Source of the DNA: Candidatus Helarchaeota archaeon
Lineage (GTDB): Archaea; Asgardarchaeota; Lokiarchaeia; Helarchaeales; HEL-GB-A
DNA length: 13,641 bases
Assembly: GCA_013375405.1 (NCBI GenBank)
Contig: JABXJU010000113.1
Span: forward strand, 1-13,641
Direction of reading: 5' to 3'
Below are positions 1 through 7,040 of the stretch, piece after piece. Below the pieces are notes generated by a model. It saw only the letters and a program-made list of their open reading frames with translations. It did no database searches and had not been told where the DNA came from. How positions within the stretch are numbered: position 1 is the stretch's first letter; every line of letters starts with the position of its first letter. The translations under genes were made by a program, and so were the position numbers.

Positions 1-236
1 CTAAAAGGTGTGACACCCGCTCCTCTTCCCTTCTTCACCTGCTCTAACTTCTTGTCTTGTTCAAATTGTAGTTTTGAAAGTCGCTTTTTTAAATTATATA
101 GCAAATTTTCCGTACCCTTATGCTTAGGAATTGCCGAAATATATTCCCGCAAGGTTTTTATCTGTTCCTCGAGCGAACCAGCTTGCATATATCTTTGACG
201 TGCGGCTATCGCTTCTGGAGACAGATTAACGGGCAC
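1..236 (-). CDS. DRG/OBG-type TGS GTPase, N-terminal fragment (runs off left edge)
   Basis: Reading frame on the minus strand, open to the window edge, with about 78 residues visible. It starts at GTG (236-234) behind a good ribosome site, AGGTGA (248-243). The visible part is the helical N-terminus of the archaeal/eukaryotic DRG (developmentally regulated GTP-binding protein) family: early residues VNLSPEAIAAR, then the IPKHKGTENL block, a Lys/Glu-rich helix pair, and GRGAGV just before the expected G1 (P-loop) segment. In this family the charged helical region precedes the G domain and a C-terminal TGS domain; these proteins bind ribosomes and act in translation. The G motifs lie outside the window, so the assignment rests on the N-terminal signature alone. 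The gene is divergent from the small membrane protein at 317. Confidence 0.75.
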   Translation of the reverse strand, partial: MPVNLSPEAIAARQRYMQAGSLEEQIKTLREYISAIPKHKGTENLLYNLKKRLSKLQFEQDKKLEQVKKGRGAGVTPF

Positions 237-242
237 AAAACT

Positions 243-248
243 TCACCT
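243..248 (-). promoter_or_regulatory. Ribosome binding site of the DRG-type GTPase
   Basis: AGGTGA on the minus strand, 6 nt before the GTG at 236. It matches the archaeal 16S anti-Shine-Dalgarno and fixes GTG as the start, since no ATG is available at the N-terminal boundary expected for the family. Confidence 0.6.
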
Positions 249-283
249 ATTTTTTACAAAATACCTATTATATTGCTTCAATA

Positions 284-294
284 CCTTTTAAAGG
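284..294. promoter_or_regulatory. TATA-like element shared by two divergent genes
   Basis: CCTTTTAAAGG is almost its own reverse complement (CCTTTAAAAGG). Its centre lies 28 nt before the ATG at 317, the distance expected for a leaderless archaeal transcript. In the other direction it would place a start site near 263, giving the GTPase a leader of about 25 nt that contains its ribosome site. Called by position and composition only. Confidence 0.4.
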
Positions 295-316
295 AATTAA
301 CAAATAAAAATATGTT

Positions 317-589
317 ATGCATAACGAAGGTAATAGAATCCGAAAGTGGCTTCACACTTGGTTTTTAGGGGTTTGTTCCATATGTCTCATTGCACCCCTC
401 GCCGGGTTAATTGGGTGGCTAATAACAAAATCAATTGGATGGTTCTGGATTCTTTTTTATTTTTATGTAGGGATGGGCATTCTTTGCATCGTTATTGATG
501 CTATAAATCATATACGCTCTCATCGAGGGCTGTTTGAGCACTCAAAGGGCTGTTATTCTTTGAATTTTTTTAAAAAAAAGGAAGAATAG
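317..589 (+). CDS. Small two-helix membrane protein, unknown function
   Basis: Ninety residues with a basic N-terminus (RIRKW), two hydrophobic segments (about 15-37 and 42-62) separated by a short Lys/Gly/Trp turn, and a charged tail ending in KKKEE. I do not recognise the family. The segments are rich in Trp, Gly and Ile, and the strongly basic ends suggest both termini face the cytoplasm. There is no clear Shine-Dalgarno; the TATA-like element 28 nt upstream fits leaderless expression. The ATG at 312 is in another frame. The gene fills the space between the divergent GTPase and the convergent permease, with only 6 nt before the permease stop, which supports its being real. It could be a spurious ORF, but two well-formed helices make that less likely. 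Confidence 0.55.
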   Translation: MHNEGNRIRKWLHTWFLGVCSICLIAPLAGLIGWLITKSIGWFWILFYFYVGMGILCIVIDAINHIRSHRGLFEHSKGCYSLNFFKKKEE

Positions 590-595
590 CTTTTC

Positions 596-1792
596 CTATT
601 GATAGCGTAAGGCCTCAACTGGCTTGACGCTGGCAGCCCTAAAGGATGGTATCGCTCCAGCTATCGCTCCAATGCCTGAGGCCATCCCAAGCCCCACCAT
701 AAAGATCCAAGGTTGAAGATTATATGCTAATGGAAAGCCATACATCGAGTAAACGATTCCTGTTAGTCCCATAACAGCAATCACGGAGAAGATACACCCC
801 AAAATACCCCCAATTAGCGCAATCAAAACCGATTCCGTCATAAAAATTATAAGCACGTGGCTTCGCTTACCCCCTATCGATTTAACGATCCCGATCTCCC
901 GGGTTCTCTCTAGAACGGACATCATAGTAGTGTTAGTAATCATTAAAGCTCCAACCATTAGGCTAATTGACCCAATGGCCATCAGAACTGCAAATAACAT
1001 GTTCATTATTTGTTCCGACATCGCCAGCATTTCCTCACTCGTTGTAACCTCCGCGTCTGGATATGTCGCCCGAATCACATTAGCGATATCATTTGGATCA
1101 TAACCATCATCTATAGTAACCCTTATGTATTGGACCATATCAGTGGCAAGTATATCCTGCATTATTTCCAAAGCAGTATAGGCAAACCCTGCCATAATAA
1201 AAGAAATATCGATTTGGAATGCAGACGTAATGCCGACAATTTCAAATTCAAAAAATCCCCCTCCAAACATACTGGCAAGGATGATATTATCACCAATAGT
1301 ATAACCAAGTATGTTGGAGGCTGATTTATCAATAAGTACAGGATTACTTGTCCCATTATTTATGGCTGTTATGAGATCAACTCCCTCTTCTATAGTTATT
1401 CCCATGGCTGTCAATAATTTATCGGCTTCAACCCCTACTAAATTTAATAATTCCCCTCTTATTTGGACGAAGTCTTCAATTACACAGATGGTCTCATTAA
1501 CTCCTTCAATTTCCAAGAGTCGATCCGCTACTTCTTGGGGGACGGCTGGGCGATTGGAAGAAGTGTCGGAGGAAACCATCATTCCTGCTCCCATAAACGT
1601 ATTAATCAAACTGGCAACTTGCATTTCCATACCGATGCCGACGCTCATCAAAGCAACGAAGGTCGTTATACCGATGGAGATGCCTAAGACTGTTAACAAA
1701 GTCCTAAATGAGCGATACCGCATACTGCGTAATGCCATTTTCACGGAAAATGAAAAGATTCGAAATTTATGACCTAAACTTTTAAAAGCCAT
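596..1792 (-). CDS. ABC transporter permease, MacB/FtsX family
   Basis: A 398-residue protein with the MacB/FtsX permease layout. An amphipathic N-terminus (MALRSMRYRSFRTLLTVLG) leads into helix 1 (about 31-53). A large extracytoplasmic MacB periplasmic-core-like domain follows (about 60-260), then three helices (about 265-288, 311-345, 360-381). The cytoplasmic loop after helix 2 carries the family signature VLERTREIGIVKSIG, and the protein ends in ASVKPVEALRYQ, also typical. Such permeases couple an ATPase to export or to mechanical work on extracytoplasmic substrates. No ATPase gene is present in the window; it may lie elsewhere. ATG at 1792 is preferred because GATGAG precedes it; an in-frame TTG at 1813 would add seven polar residues. 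TATA-like sequence occurs on this strand at 1849-1843. The gene is divergent from the subtilase and convergent with the small membrane protein. Confidence 0.88.
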   Translation of the reverse strand: MAFKSLGHKFRIFSFSVKMALRSMRYRSFRTLLTVLGISIGITTFVALMSVGIGMEMQVASLINTFMGAGMMVSSDTSSNRPAVPQEVADRLLEIEGVNETICVIEDFVQIRGELLNLVGVEADKLLTAMGITIEEGVDLITAINNGTSNPVLIDKSASNILGYTIGDNIILASMFGGGFFEFEIVGITSAFQIDISFIMAGFAYTALEIMQDILATDMVQYIRVTIDDGYDPNDIANVIRATYPDAEVTTSEEMLAMSEQIMNMLFAVLMAIGSISLMVGALMITNTTMMSVLERTREIGIVKSIGGKRSHVLIIFMTESVLIALIGGILGCIFSVIAVMGLTGIVYSMYGFPLAYNLQPWIFMVGLGMASGIGAIAGAIPSFRAASVKPVEALRYQ

Positions 1793-1842
1793 TTTATTCT
1801 CATCATCTATCAAGGAATTACTGCAATTGGGTGTCTTATTCG

Positions 1843-1849
1843 TTTATAT
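1843..1849 (-). promoter_or_regulatory. Candidate TATA box of the permease gene
   Basis: Minus-strand ATATAAA. It would place transcription start near 1818-1820, about 27 nt before the preferred ATG at 1792. A second AT-rich block at 1856-1864 is an alternative. Confidence 0.3.
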
Positions 1850-1864
1850 GATTCATTAAATATA

Positions 1865-1879
1865 AAGGAAAATTTCCTT
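1865..1879. promoter_or_regulatory. Inverted repeat between divergent permease and subtilase genes (candidate operator)
   Basis: AAGGAAA-A-TTTCCTT, a perfect 7+1+7 inverted repeat. It sits between the candidate minus-strand TATA (1843-1849) and plus-strand TATA (1918-1927). Its symmetry and placement suit a dimeric regulator acting on one or both genes. AT-rich sequence can give such palindromes by chance, so this is a suggestion. Confidence 0.35.
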
Positions 1880-1917
1880 ATTATCTTTCTGTAAATGCTG
1901 TTCAAAATTCAAAAAAT

Positions 1918-1927
1918 AAATATATGC
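1918..1927 (+). promoter_or_regulatory. Candidate TATA box of the subtilase gene
   Basis: AAATATATGC, predicting transcription start near 1949 and a leader of about 30 nt. No convincing Shine-Dalgarno precedes the ATG at 1979. Confidence 0.3.
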
Positions 1928-1978
1928 ATAAAAAACTGTAATTATCAGGATGAACTTTGAGAAAAATCTGAAATAAAG

Positions 1979-3994
1979 ATGAGCCTTATGGAAAATTTGA
2001 AGCAAAAAATCTTTATAGGTTTGCTTTTTATCTTTCTTTTTACCCCATACTTCCTATTCATTGAAGTTCCAACGAAATCTCCAACTTATTTCACTCCAAT
2101 CTCATTACAAAATGGCACTTATTTCGACAATTCCATTTTAACCTCTGAAATATCCCCCACAGTCAATGTGGTCGAACAAAAAATCTCTCAAAAATTCCAG
2201 AAGCTCCTAAAAACAAGTGATTTGACACAAAAAATTAAATGTTTTATTCTTTTAAATGAACAACCCACTAATACAATTGCTCGTCAAGTAAGAGATAACC
2301 CATCTAGTCAGGATAGGGTCCTGTTACGTAAAACAATCTATCATGAAACGAGAAAGAAGGTATTACCAATGCAAAACGATTTAGTCCCTTTGATTTCCTC
2401 ACTAGATGGAAAAATCCTCCGTCACTATGTCGTTATCAATGCCCTTTTGGTAGAAATACCACTCAATGCTCTACCTGAATTAGCCGAATTATATCAAATC
2501 GCACGAATTGAGCCAGATTACAAACTCCAGATTCAACTAGAATACAGTCAACCTATCGTAACAAATACCACCTCTCCTGGTTGGGATTACACATATAATG
2601 GAACTGGCATTGTAGTGGCAGTCTGTGATACAGGAATTGATAAGACCCATCCCAACTTAGTTGGAAAAGTGATAAATGAAAGTAGCTTCGTGCTAGGCGA
2701 GCCAACAGATGATCTTGATGGGCATGGCACCCATGTTGCAGGGATAATCGCAAGTAATGATACCACTTACCATGGAATTGCAACAAATGTATCTTTAGTT
2801 AATGTAAAAATAATGGATATCTCAGGGACTGGAGATACATCAAATCTGGTCAGTGGCATCGAGTGGTTACTCCTTAATACCTCACATATTGCCGATGTCA
2901 TTAATTTGAGTGCGGGAACAGCCAGTGTGACAGCTGATGGCGACTCTGTTTTGGCCAAATTTATCGATGCGATTGTTTCTTCCTATAATATCGTTTGGGT
3001 GAATGCGGCAGGTAATGGTGGACCTTTTCCCCAATCCATTGAAGTCCCTGGGGATGCATTAAATTGCATTTCTGTTGCGAATTTTAATGATGCTGACAGT
3101 TTGAATCCAGCCACCTGGTCTATAAGCTCTGGGAGTAGCGTTGGTCCCACTGATGATGGACGGAAGAAGCCGGATATCGCAGCACCTGGCACCATTATTT
3201 GGTCTACTATTCATAATTGGGAAGGAGCTAACCCTGACTTTGCTTTTAAAAGTGGAACAAGTATGGCTTCCCCGCACGTCGCGGGAGCTGCAGCGCTTAT
3301 TTTACAATACCTTGAAATTAACCATGCTTCACTTGATTCGGATTGGTATGCACTCACGACAAAAGGCGTTCTCTTACACACCGCTTATGATCTTGGAACT
3401 TCCGGCTATGATTATTATTATGGCTTTGGTGCAGTAGATATGGGCAGTGTTTGGAATTTCTTCCAAACGGGTAACTTCGAGAATGAAACCTTAGAACCAT
3501 CACATGGTATATGTAAATACAGCCTTAATCTCACCACTCCACAAATAATTAATACGACCGTTGTCTGGAATCGATATGCTTCGACGGATTTTAACTATAT
3601 CTATTTTAGCAACCTGGCAAATATTGATCTGCGACTGGAAACTACAGGTGGTCAACTCATATCTAGCTCAACGAGCAATATTGATAATGTCGAACATATT
3701 TCGTATAATGCCTCTGCCGGCACCTATTATCTATTTGTCGAAGTTATGGATTTCAAAAATAATGAGGAGCAGGAGTATATAATTCTTTCAGATACATCCA
3801 TAACTTTCGTTGAAAAAATTCGAACTTGGACTGCTCTTGAAATTATAACATTGGTGTGCGTTGTCGGTATTGTTGCTACTATCGCGATATCCGTTTTTCT
3901 GTGGTATCGCAGTAGAAAAACCTCACCTAAAGAAGAAACCCCCTTAGATGTAATTTCAACTAGGCCTGAGTGGTCTCCAGCGCCAGAGTATTAA
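1979..3994 (+). CDS. Membrane-anchored subtilisin-like serine protease (S8)
   Basis: A 671-residue secreted protease. A hydrophobic signal or anchor (about 10-28) is followed by an inhibitor I9-like propeptide (about 85-182). The subtilase domain (about 200-495) has a complete catalytic set: Asp217 in AVCDTGID, His249 in DGHGTHVAGI, oxyanion Asn346 in NAAGN, and Ser428 in SGTSMASPHVAG. A C-terminal beta-rich region resembling a pre-peptidase C-terminal (PPC) domain (about 515-605) precedes a transmembrane helix (about 617-642), a basic stop-transfer (YRSRK) and a short acidic tail. It should cleave extracellular proteins or peptides while tethered to the outer face of the membrane. Several N-glycosylation sequons fall in the outside portion, none in the tail. 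It stands alone, divergent from the permease and convergent with hemK2 (18 nt). A second ATG at 1988 is an alternative start. The enzyme looks intact. Confidence 0.95.
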   Translation: MSLMENLKQKIFIGLLFIFLFTPYFLFIEVPTKSPTYFTPISLQNGTYFDNSILTSEISPTVNVVEQKISQKFQKLLKTSDLTQKIKCFILLNEQPTNTIARQVRDNPSSQDRVLLRKTIYHETRKKVLPMQNDLVPLISSLDGKILRHYVVINALLVEIPLNALPELAELYQIARIEPDYKLQIQLEYSQPIVTNTTSPGWDYTYNGTGIVVAVCDTGIDKTHPNLVGKVINESSFVLGEPTDDLDGHGTHVAGIIASNDTTYHGIATNVSLVNVKIMDISGTGDTSNLVSGIEWLLLNTSHIADVINLSAGTASVTADGDSVLAKFIDAIVSSYNIVWVNAAGNGGPFPQSIEVPGDALNCISVANFNDADSLNPATWSISSGSSVGPTDDGRKKPDIAAPGTIIWSTIHNWEGANPDFAFKSGTSMASPHVAGAAALILQYLEINHASLDSDWYALTTKGVLLHTAYDLGTSGYDYYYGFGAVDMGSVWNFFQTGNFENETLEPSHGICKYSLNLTTPQIINTTVVWNRYASTDFNYIYFSNLANIDLRLETTGGQLISSSTSNIDNVEHISYNASAGTYYLFVEVMDFKNNEEQEYIILSDTSITFVEKIRTWTALEIITLVCVVGIVATIAISVFLWYRSRKTSPKEETPLDVISTRPEWSPAPEY

Positions 3995-4022
3995 TTTTTT
4001 GAATTCTAATCTTCATTTTTTT
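3995..4022. terminator. T-rich convergent terminator region
   Basis: A six-T run directly after the subtilase stop (3995-4000) and a seven-T run at 4016-4022, the latter overlapping the end of hemK2. Poly-T without a clear stem is the usual archaeal terminator and would end the plus-strand subtilase transcript. Confidence 0.35.
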
Positions 4023-4633
4023 GTGAGCCATGCATCTATCAGAACTATTTTTTCGAAGAAATATGATCTTTGGGCGCTAATTTCCACATGAAATCCCTGG
4101 TTCTTCAAGAGATCGTAGGATTTTGAAATATTTGAAAGACTAGATTGTACTATTTGCACTCGACCCCCTGGATTTAAAAAAAATATGCATTTTTTAATAA
4201 AAGGATTAATTATTTTCCGTCCAGATCTTCCCCCATTCCACGCCTTTTCGAGCCAATCAGAATTTTTTTGCTCTGGGCTATGATTTTCAGGTAAATATGG
4301 GGGATTAAAAAGAATAAGGTCAAATTTCTCTCCTTTACGAATTGGATTAAATAAATTCCCTTGCCTAATTTCAACTTTTTCTGTTAACTCATTAATTTTA
4401 ACGTTATAACGTGCCAATTCAATTGCAATAGGAGAGATGTCAATGGCAATGACCTTCTTTGCGGTTTTTGCTGCAATTAAACTGACTAAACCACTGCCCG
4501 TCCCAATTTCTAAAACGATATCCCCTACTTTTACCTTTAAATTTTCAGCTAAAAGATAAGTATCATCGCTTGGTTCATAAACTCCTTCCTCAATTTTTAA
4601 TTTCAGACCTTGATATTCTAAAATCGTTCCCAA
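4013..4633 (-). CDS. HemK2/Mtq2-type protein glutamine N5-methyltransferase
   Basis: A 206-residue class I SAM methyltransferase. Visible motifs: VYEPSDDTYLL (18-28), typical of the archaeal/eukaryotic HemK2/Mtq2 group; SAM motif I EIGTGSG (42-48); acidic AID (63-65); catalytic NPPYLP (110-115), the NPPY motif that binds the glutamine amide; and NGGRSGRK (133-140). Family knowledge: eukaryotic Mtq2 with its Trm112 partner methylates the GGQ glutamine of release factor eRF1, and archaeal aRF1 is the equivalent substrate. No Trm112 gene is in the window. The start is TTG at 4633, two nucleotides after the ksgA stop; no ATG exists near the N-terminus and the TTG gives the family's normal length. 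The tight spacing suggests translational coupling to ksgA. Confidence 0.88.
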   Translation of the reverse strand: MGTILEYQGLKLKIEEGVYEPSDDTYLLAENLKVKVGDIVLEIGTGSGLVSLIAAKTAKKVIAIDISPIAIELARYNVKINELTEKVEIRQGNLFNPIRKGEKFDLILFNPPYLPENHSPEQKNSDWLEKAWNGGRSGRKIINPFIKKCIFFLNPGGRVQIVQSSLSNISKSYDLLKNQGFHVEISAQRSYFFEKIVLIDAWLTKK

Positions 4634-4635
4634 CT

Positions 4636-5481
4636 CTAATCGTCCTTCAGTGCCTTGATAAATTTATACAACTCATAAAATTGTTGGAGGGATAAACGAA
4701 ACACCCGCTCCCCTGCTAGTGATAAATTCTTAAGCTCACCTTGTTGAATTCCTTTAAGTTCGCTATGCTTTAGATATAGGGATAGAGCTCGTTTTACAGT
4801 TTTATTACGAAAAGAATAAATGTGACGCACAAACTCGAAAAAATCATTTTCGTCCTCAAGACGGAATGGCGGCTCACAATGAGTTAGGCGAATTAATGCG
4901 GAATCGACTTTTGGCATGGGATAGAAAAAATTCCTTGGAATAGCCTTTAAATATTCAACATTTGCATAATACTGAACTCCAAGGGTAATTCGGCCAAACT
5001 TTTTGGACCCAGGGGACGCAACCATTCGTTCTGCAAATTCTTTTTGGTAACTCATCACAGAAATAAGATATGAAGATTGAATTATCTTAAAAGTTAATGG
5101 TGATGAAATTTTGTAGGGTGGATTTGAAACAATTTTCGTTCCTTCAAAAATATTTTGGTTTAATTTGAGTATATCTCCTTCAATAATTTCGATATTATTA
5201 TAAGAGGCTAATTCTTCATGAAGAACTTCAATAAATTTTAGATCCTTTTCAACAGCAATTACTTTCTTCACTTGTTCTGCTAAAAATTTCGTTAATGTTC
5301 CTAACCCTGCTCCAATTTCTACTACTATATCGTTTTCTGTTAAATTCGAATATTGAAGGTGCCATTGAATCAGTTTTGGCTCAATTACAAAATTCTGTGA
5401 AAACCTCTTAAAAGCACGTAAATTATACTTGTTCAGAATTTCTTTTGTTTCAAATAATAGCTGATTTCGTGTAATGTTTAT
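4636..5481 (-). CDS. ksgA: 16S rRNA dimethyladenosine transferase RsmA/KsgA, apparent ATA start
   Basis: Dimethylates the two adjacent adenines in the 3'-terminal helix of 16S rRNA late in small-subunit assembly. Read from 5481 the protein is 281 residues, normal for the family. Motifs: LRAFKRFSQNF (21-31), the KsgA N-terminal signature; SAM motif I EIGAGLG (55-61); VEKD (77-80); NPPYKISSP (120-128); FYPMPKVDSA (186-195); and a Phe/Arg-rich C-terminal helical region. The first ATG, GTG or TTG in frame is GTG 5271, which would delete motif I and most of the Rossmann core. The frame is open up to 5547. A GGGGG ribosome-site-like run (5493-5489) lies 7 nt before ATA 5481, making ATA the best start; ATT 5475 is next. 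It follows pus10 after 23 nt and precedes hemK2 by 2 nt. A sequencing error in the start codon is possible. Confidence 0.88.
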   Translation of the reverse strand: MNITRNQLLFETKEILNKYNLRAFKRFSQNFVIEPKLIQWHLQYSNLTENDIVVEIGAGLGTLTKFLAEQVKKVIAVEKDLKFIEVLHEELASYNNIEIIEGDILKLNQNIFEGTKIVSNPPYKISSPLTFKIIQSSYLISVMSYQKEFAERMVASPGSKKFGRITLGVQYYANVEYLKAIPRNFFYPMPKVDSALIRLTHCEPPFRLEDENDFFEFVRHIYSFRNKTVKRALSLYLKHSELKGIQQGELKNLSLAGERVFRLSLQQFYELYKFIKALKDD

Positions 5482-5488
5482 GGTTCTT

Positions 5489-5493
5489 CCCCC
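5489..5493 (-). promoter_or_regulatory. Ribosome binding site that points to a non-standard ksgA start
   Basis: GGGGG followed by AAG on the minus strand, between the pus10 stop (5505) and the ksgA frame. The next in-frame codons at workable spacing are ATA (5481, 7-nt spacer) and ATT (5475). No ATG, GTG or TTG occurs in the ksgA frame here. Confidence 0.4.
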
Positions 5494-5504
5494 AATATAA
5501 AGGC

Positions 5505-6866
5505 TTATGAATCCACATTTAAAACATCCAATTCTAAGACGGATACTTTAGTTTTAAGTAGCTCACTGAGGTTGGGTTGAGTACGCCCATCATCCCCCGT
5601 GACTAATTCTTTTACATAGCAACCTCCTTGGCATCGAATAATTACTTCAAATTTTTTTGGTTCGTTCTGAGTGGTTTTAAAGTCATATACTTTTTTGACA
5701 CGTATCTTATCAGCCCGCCTGTGGAGCACTCGCTGTGGCGTTTTCTGTTGGATGATTGCCCCTGTGAGTGCTTTATCAGCTTGTTCGATCGCTTCTAAAG
5801 ATACAGGTTCTTGAGTTTCGATAATCAATCGATAAGTTTTTTCATGTACTTGTGCAAGGGCCTTTAAATTACGGATTGTTCCCCGATCTGAAAATTCTAA
5901 ATCTAAAACTTCTATATTCCTCTGGGCTGCTTCATTGATTTGGTGCTGCAATGATTCTAAATCGATTAATCGCTTCTGAGGCTCTTTTATTTCAACAACG
6001 AAGGGACGCCCACTCCCTAGCATCCGCGCATCAATATCTTCACGGCCCGCGCCATGAAATTTATATTCAATTCCTTTAGAAGCTTTTAAAATAGGCTCTG
6101 AAATGAAAACCTCTACGGAATACTCATATTTTAATCCCGTTCCATTACATTCTTCACAACCCTGTCCTTCACAATTCCAACAAATCCATCGCGTTTGAGA
6201 AATACCTCGCTGTAACTTCCGATACCGACCATAAATAAAAAGTGGATTTATATTTAATTCTATTTCTTCAGTTACAGGATTGAATATAGCTACGACATCT
6301 GGCGCGTCGAAATCTACTTCTTTTTCTACGGATTGCAACCGTTTTCCAATTTGCCGGTTCAATTCCCCTTTTATTGATTCGCCATATTTTATATGAAATT
6401 CCCCTCTCAACGCATCCTCTTTATCCACTATATTTGCTGGAACTTTGGATCCAATTAAAAAGGTTCGATATTCTATTTTTGCTAATCGCTTTTGAATCAG
6501 ATCCTTAAATCTTTCAAATTTTTCCATAAACCCTCCGCAAATATAACACGGATTGGATGATTCAATGGTGATCTTCATCTGCTGTAGAGTGGTAATTGCA
6601 GGTTGGAAACCTCCTTGAATTGCAAGTAGCTTTAATAAGTCGATTGCGGCATCAATTTCTTCCAACTCTTTAAGCTCGCTTCCGATGAGTGTAAGGTAAA
6701 ATTTGAGACTTTCTCCCCTCTTAAAATTTGTGATATTATGCCCTAAGAGCGCAAACTGACGCCCTAAACAACTATTACATAGACTGTATTTCGTTAAAAT
6801 CTCGATCACAGACTCTCCCATTTTTGAAAGAATCCCACCTGGCAATTTTGGCTCTCTTAACGTCAA
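5505..6866 (-). CDS. pus10: tRNA pseudouridine(54/55) synthase Pus10
   Basis: Makes pseudouridine at position 55, and in many archaea 54, in the T-loop of tRNA. With the TTG start at 6866 it has 453 residues. Two Cys pairs in the N-terminal half (C30/C33 in LCNSCLGR; C107/C110 in CYICGG) form the expected zinc site of the THUMP-like accessory domain. The CxxC-GxGCxxCxGTG segment (229-244) is a Pus10 hallmark. The catalytic core follows, with GREDIDARMLGSGRPF (274-289), where Asp277 is the likely catalytic residue by alignment to family members, and CQGGCYVKELVTGDDGRTQP near the end. The start is uncertain: ATG at 6821 (codon 16) gives the usual family N-terminus, while TTG 6866 fits a TATA-like box at 6914-6921. 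It is the first gene of the pus10-ksgA-hemK2 operon. Confidence 0.93.
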   Translation of the reverse strand: MTLREPKLPGGILSKMGESVIEILTKYSLCNSCLGRQFALLGHNITNFKRGESLKFYLTLIGSELKELEEIDAAIDLLKLLAIQGGFQPAITTLQQMKITIESSNPCYICGGFMEKFERFKDLIQKRLAKIEYRTFLIGSKVPANIVDKEDALRGEFHIKYGESIKGELNRQIGKRLQSVEKEVDFDAPDVVAIFNPVTEEIELNINPLFIYGRYRKLQRGISQTRWICWNCEGQGCEECNGTGLKYEYSVEVFISEPILKASKGIEYKFHGAGREDIDARMLGSGRPFVVEIKEPQKRLIDLESLQHQINEAAQRNIEVLDLEFSDRGTIRNLKALAQVHEKTYRLIIETQEPVSLEAIEQADKALTGAIIQQKTPQRVLHRRADKIRVKKVYDFKTTQNEPKKFEVIIRCQGGCYVKELVTGDDGRTQPNLSELLKTKVSVLELDVLNVDS

Positions 6867-6913
6867 TTTATTCTCAACAACATTCCTAGTATCTAATAAA
6901 ATTAATTCTCGGA

Positions 6914-6921
6914 ATTTAAAA
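6914..6921 (-). promoter_or_regulatory. Candidate TATA box of the pus10-ksgA-hemK2 operon
   Basis: Minus-strand TTTTAAAT, predicting transcription start near 6890. This is 24 nt before TTG 6866 and about 70 nt before ATG 6821. It is the strongest such box in the pus10/longin divergent gap. Confidence 0.3.
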
Positions 6922-7040
6922 GTTCATTTTCTAGATAGATTTTTGTTTTATGAGCGTCCAAATTTATTTGAAACATTTTGGTTAAAATAAAAATCCTTTA
7001 CTTGCTTTCAGGAGTTTGAGCGAAAATTCAACCAGATCTT

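Noticed and set aside
10..368. Two plus-strand ORFs (10-198 and 120-368)
   Set aside because: They run antisense to the DRG-type GTPase N-terminus and out of frame with the better-supported small membrane protein; their composition is not protein-like.
1010..1772. Several plus-strand ORFs inside the permease gene
   Set aside because: They are shadows of a clear coding frame on the other strand with family motifs.
2553..3782. Alternative-frame ORFs within the subtilase gene
   Set aside because: The subtilase frame contains all catalytic motifs in order; the others show no domain pattern or start signals.
4636..5271. A 211-residue version of KsgA starting at GTG 5271
   Set aside because: It would lack the N-terminal signature and SAM motif I that are encoded in frame just upstream, so it is an artefact of requiring a standard start codon.
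5505..5547. Possible Pus10-KsgA fusion by ribosomal frameshift, since the ksgA frame overlaps the end of pus10
   Set aside because: No slippery run or supporting structure is evident in the overlap, pus10 ends with a normal family C-terminus, and a ribosome site lies between the genes.
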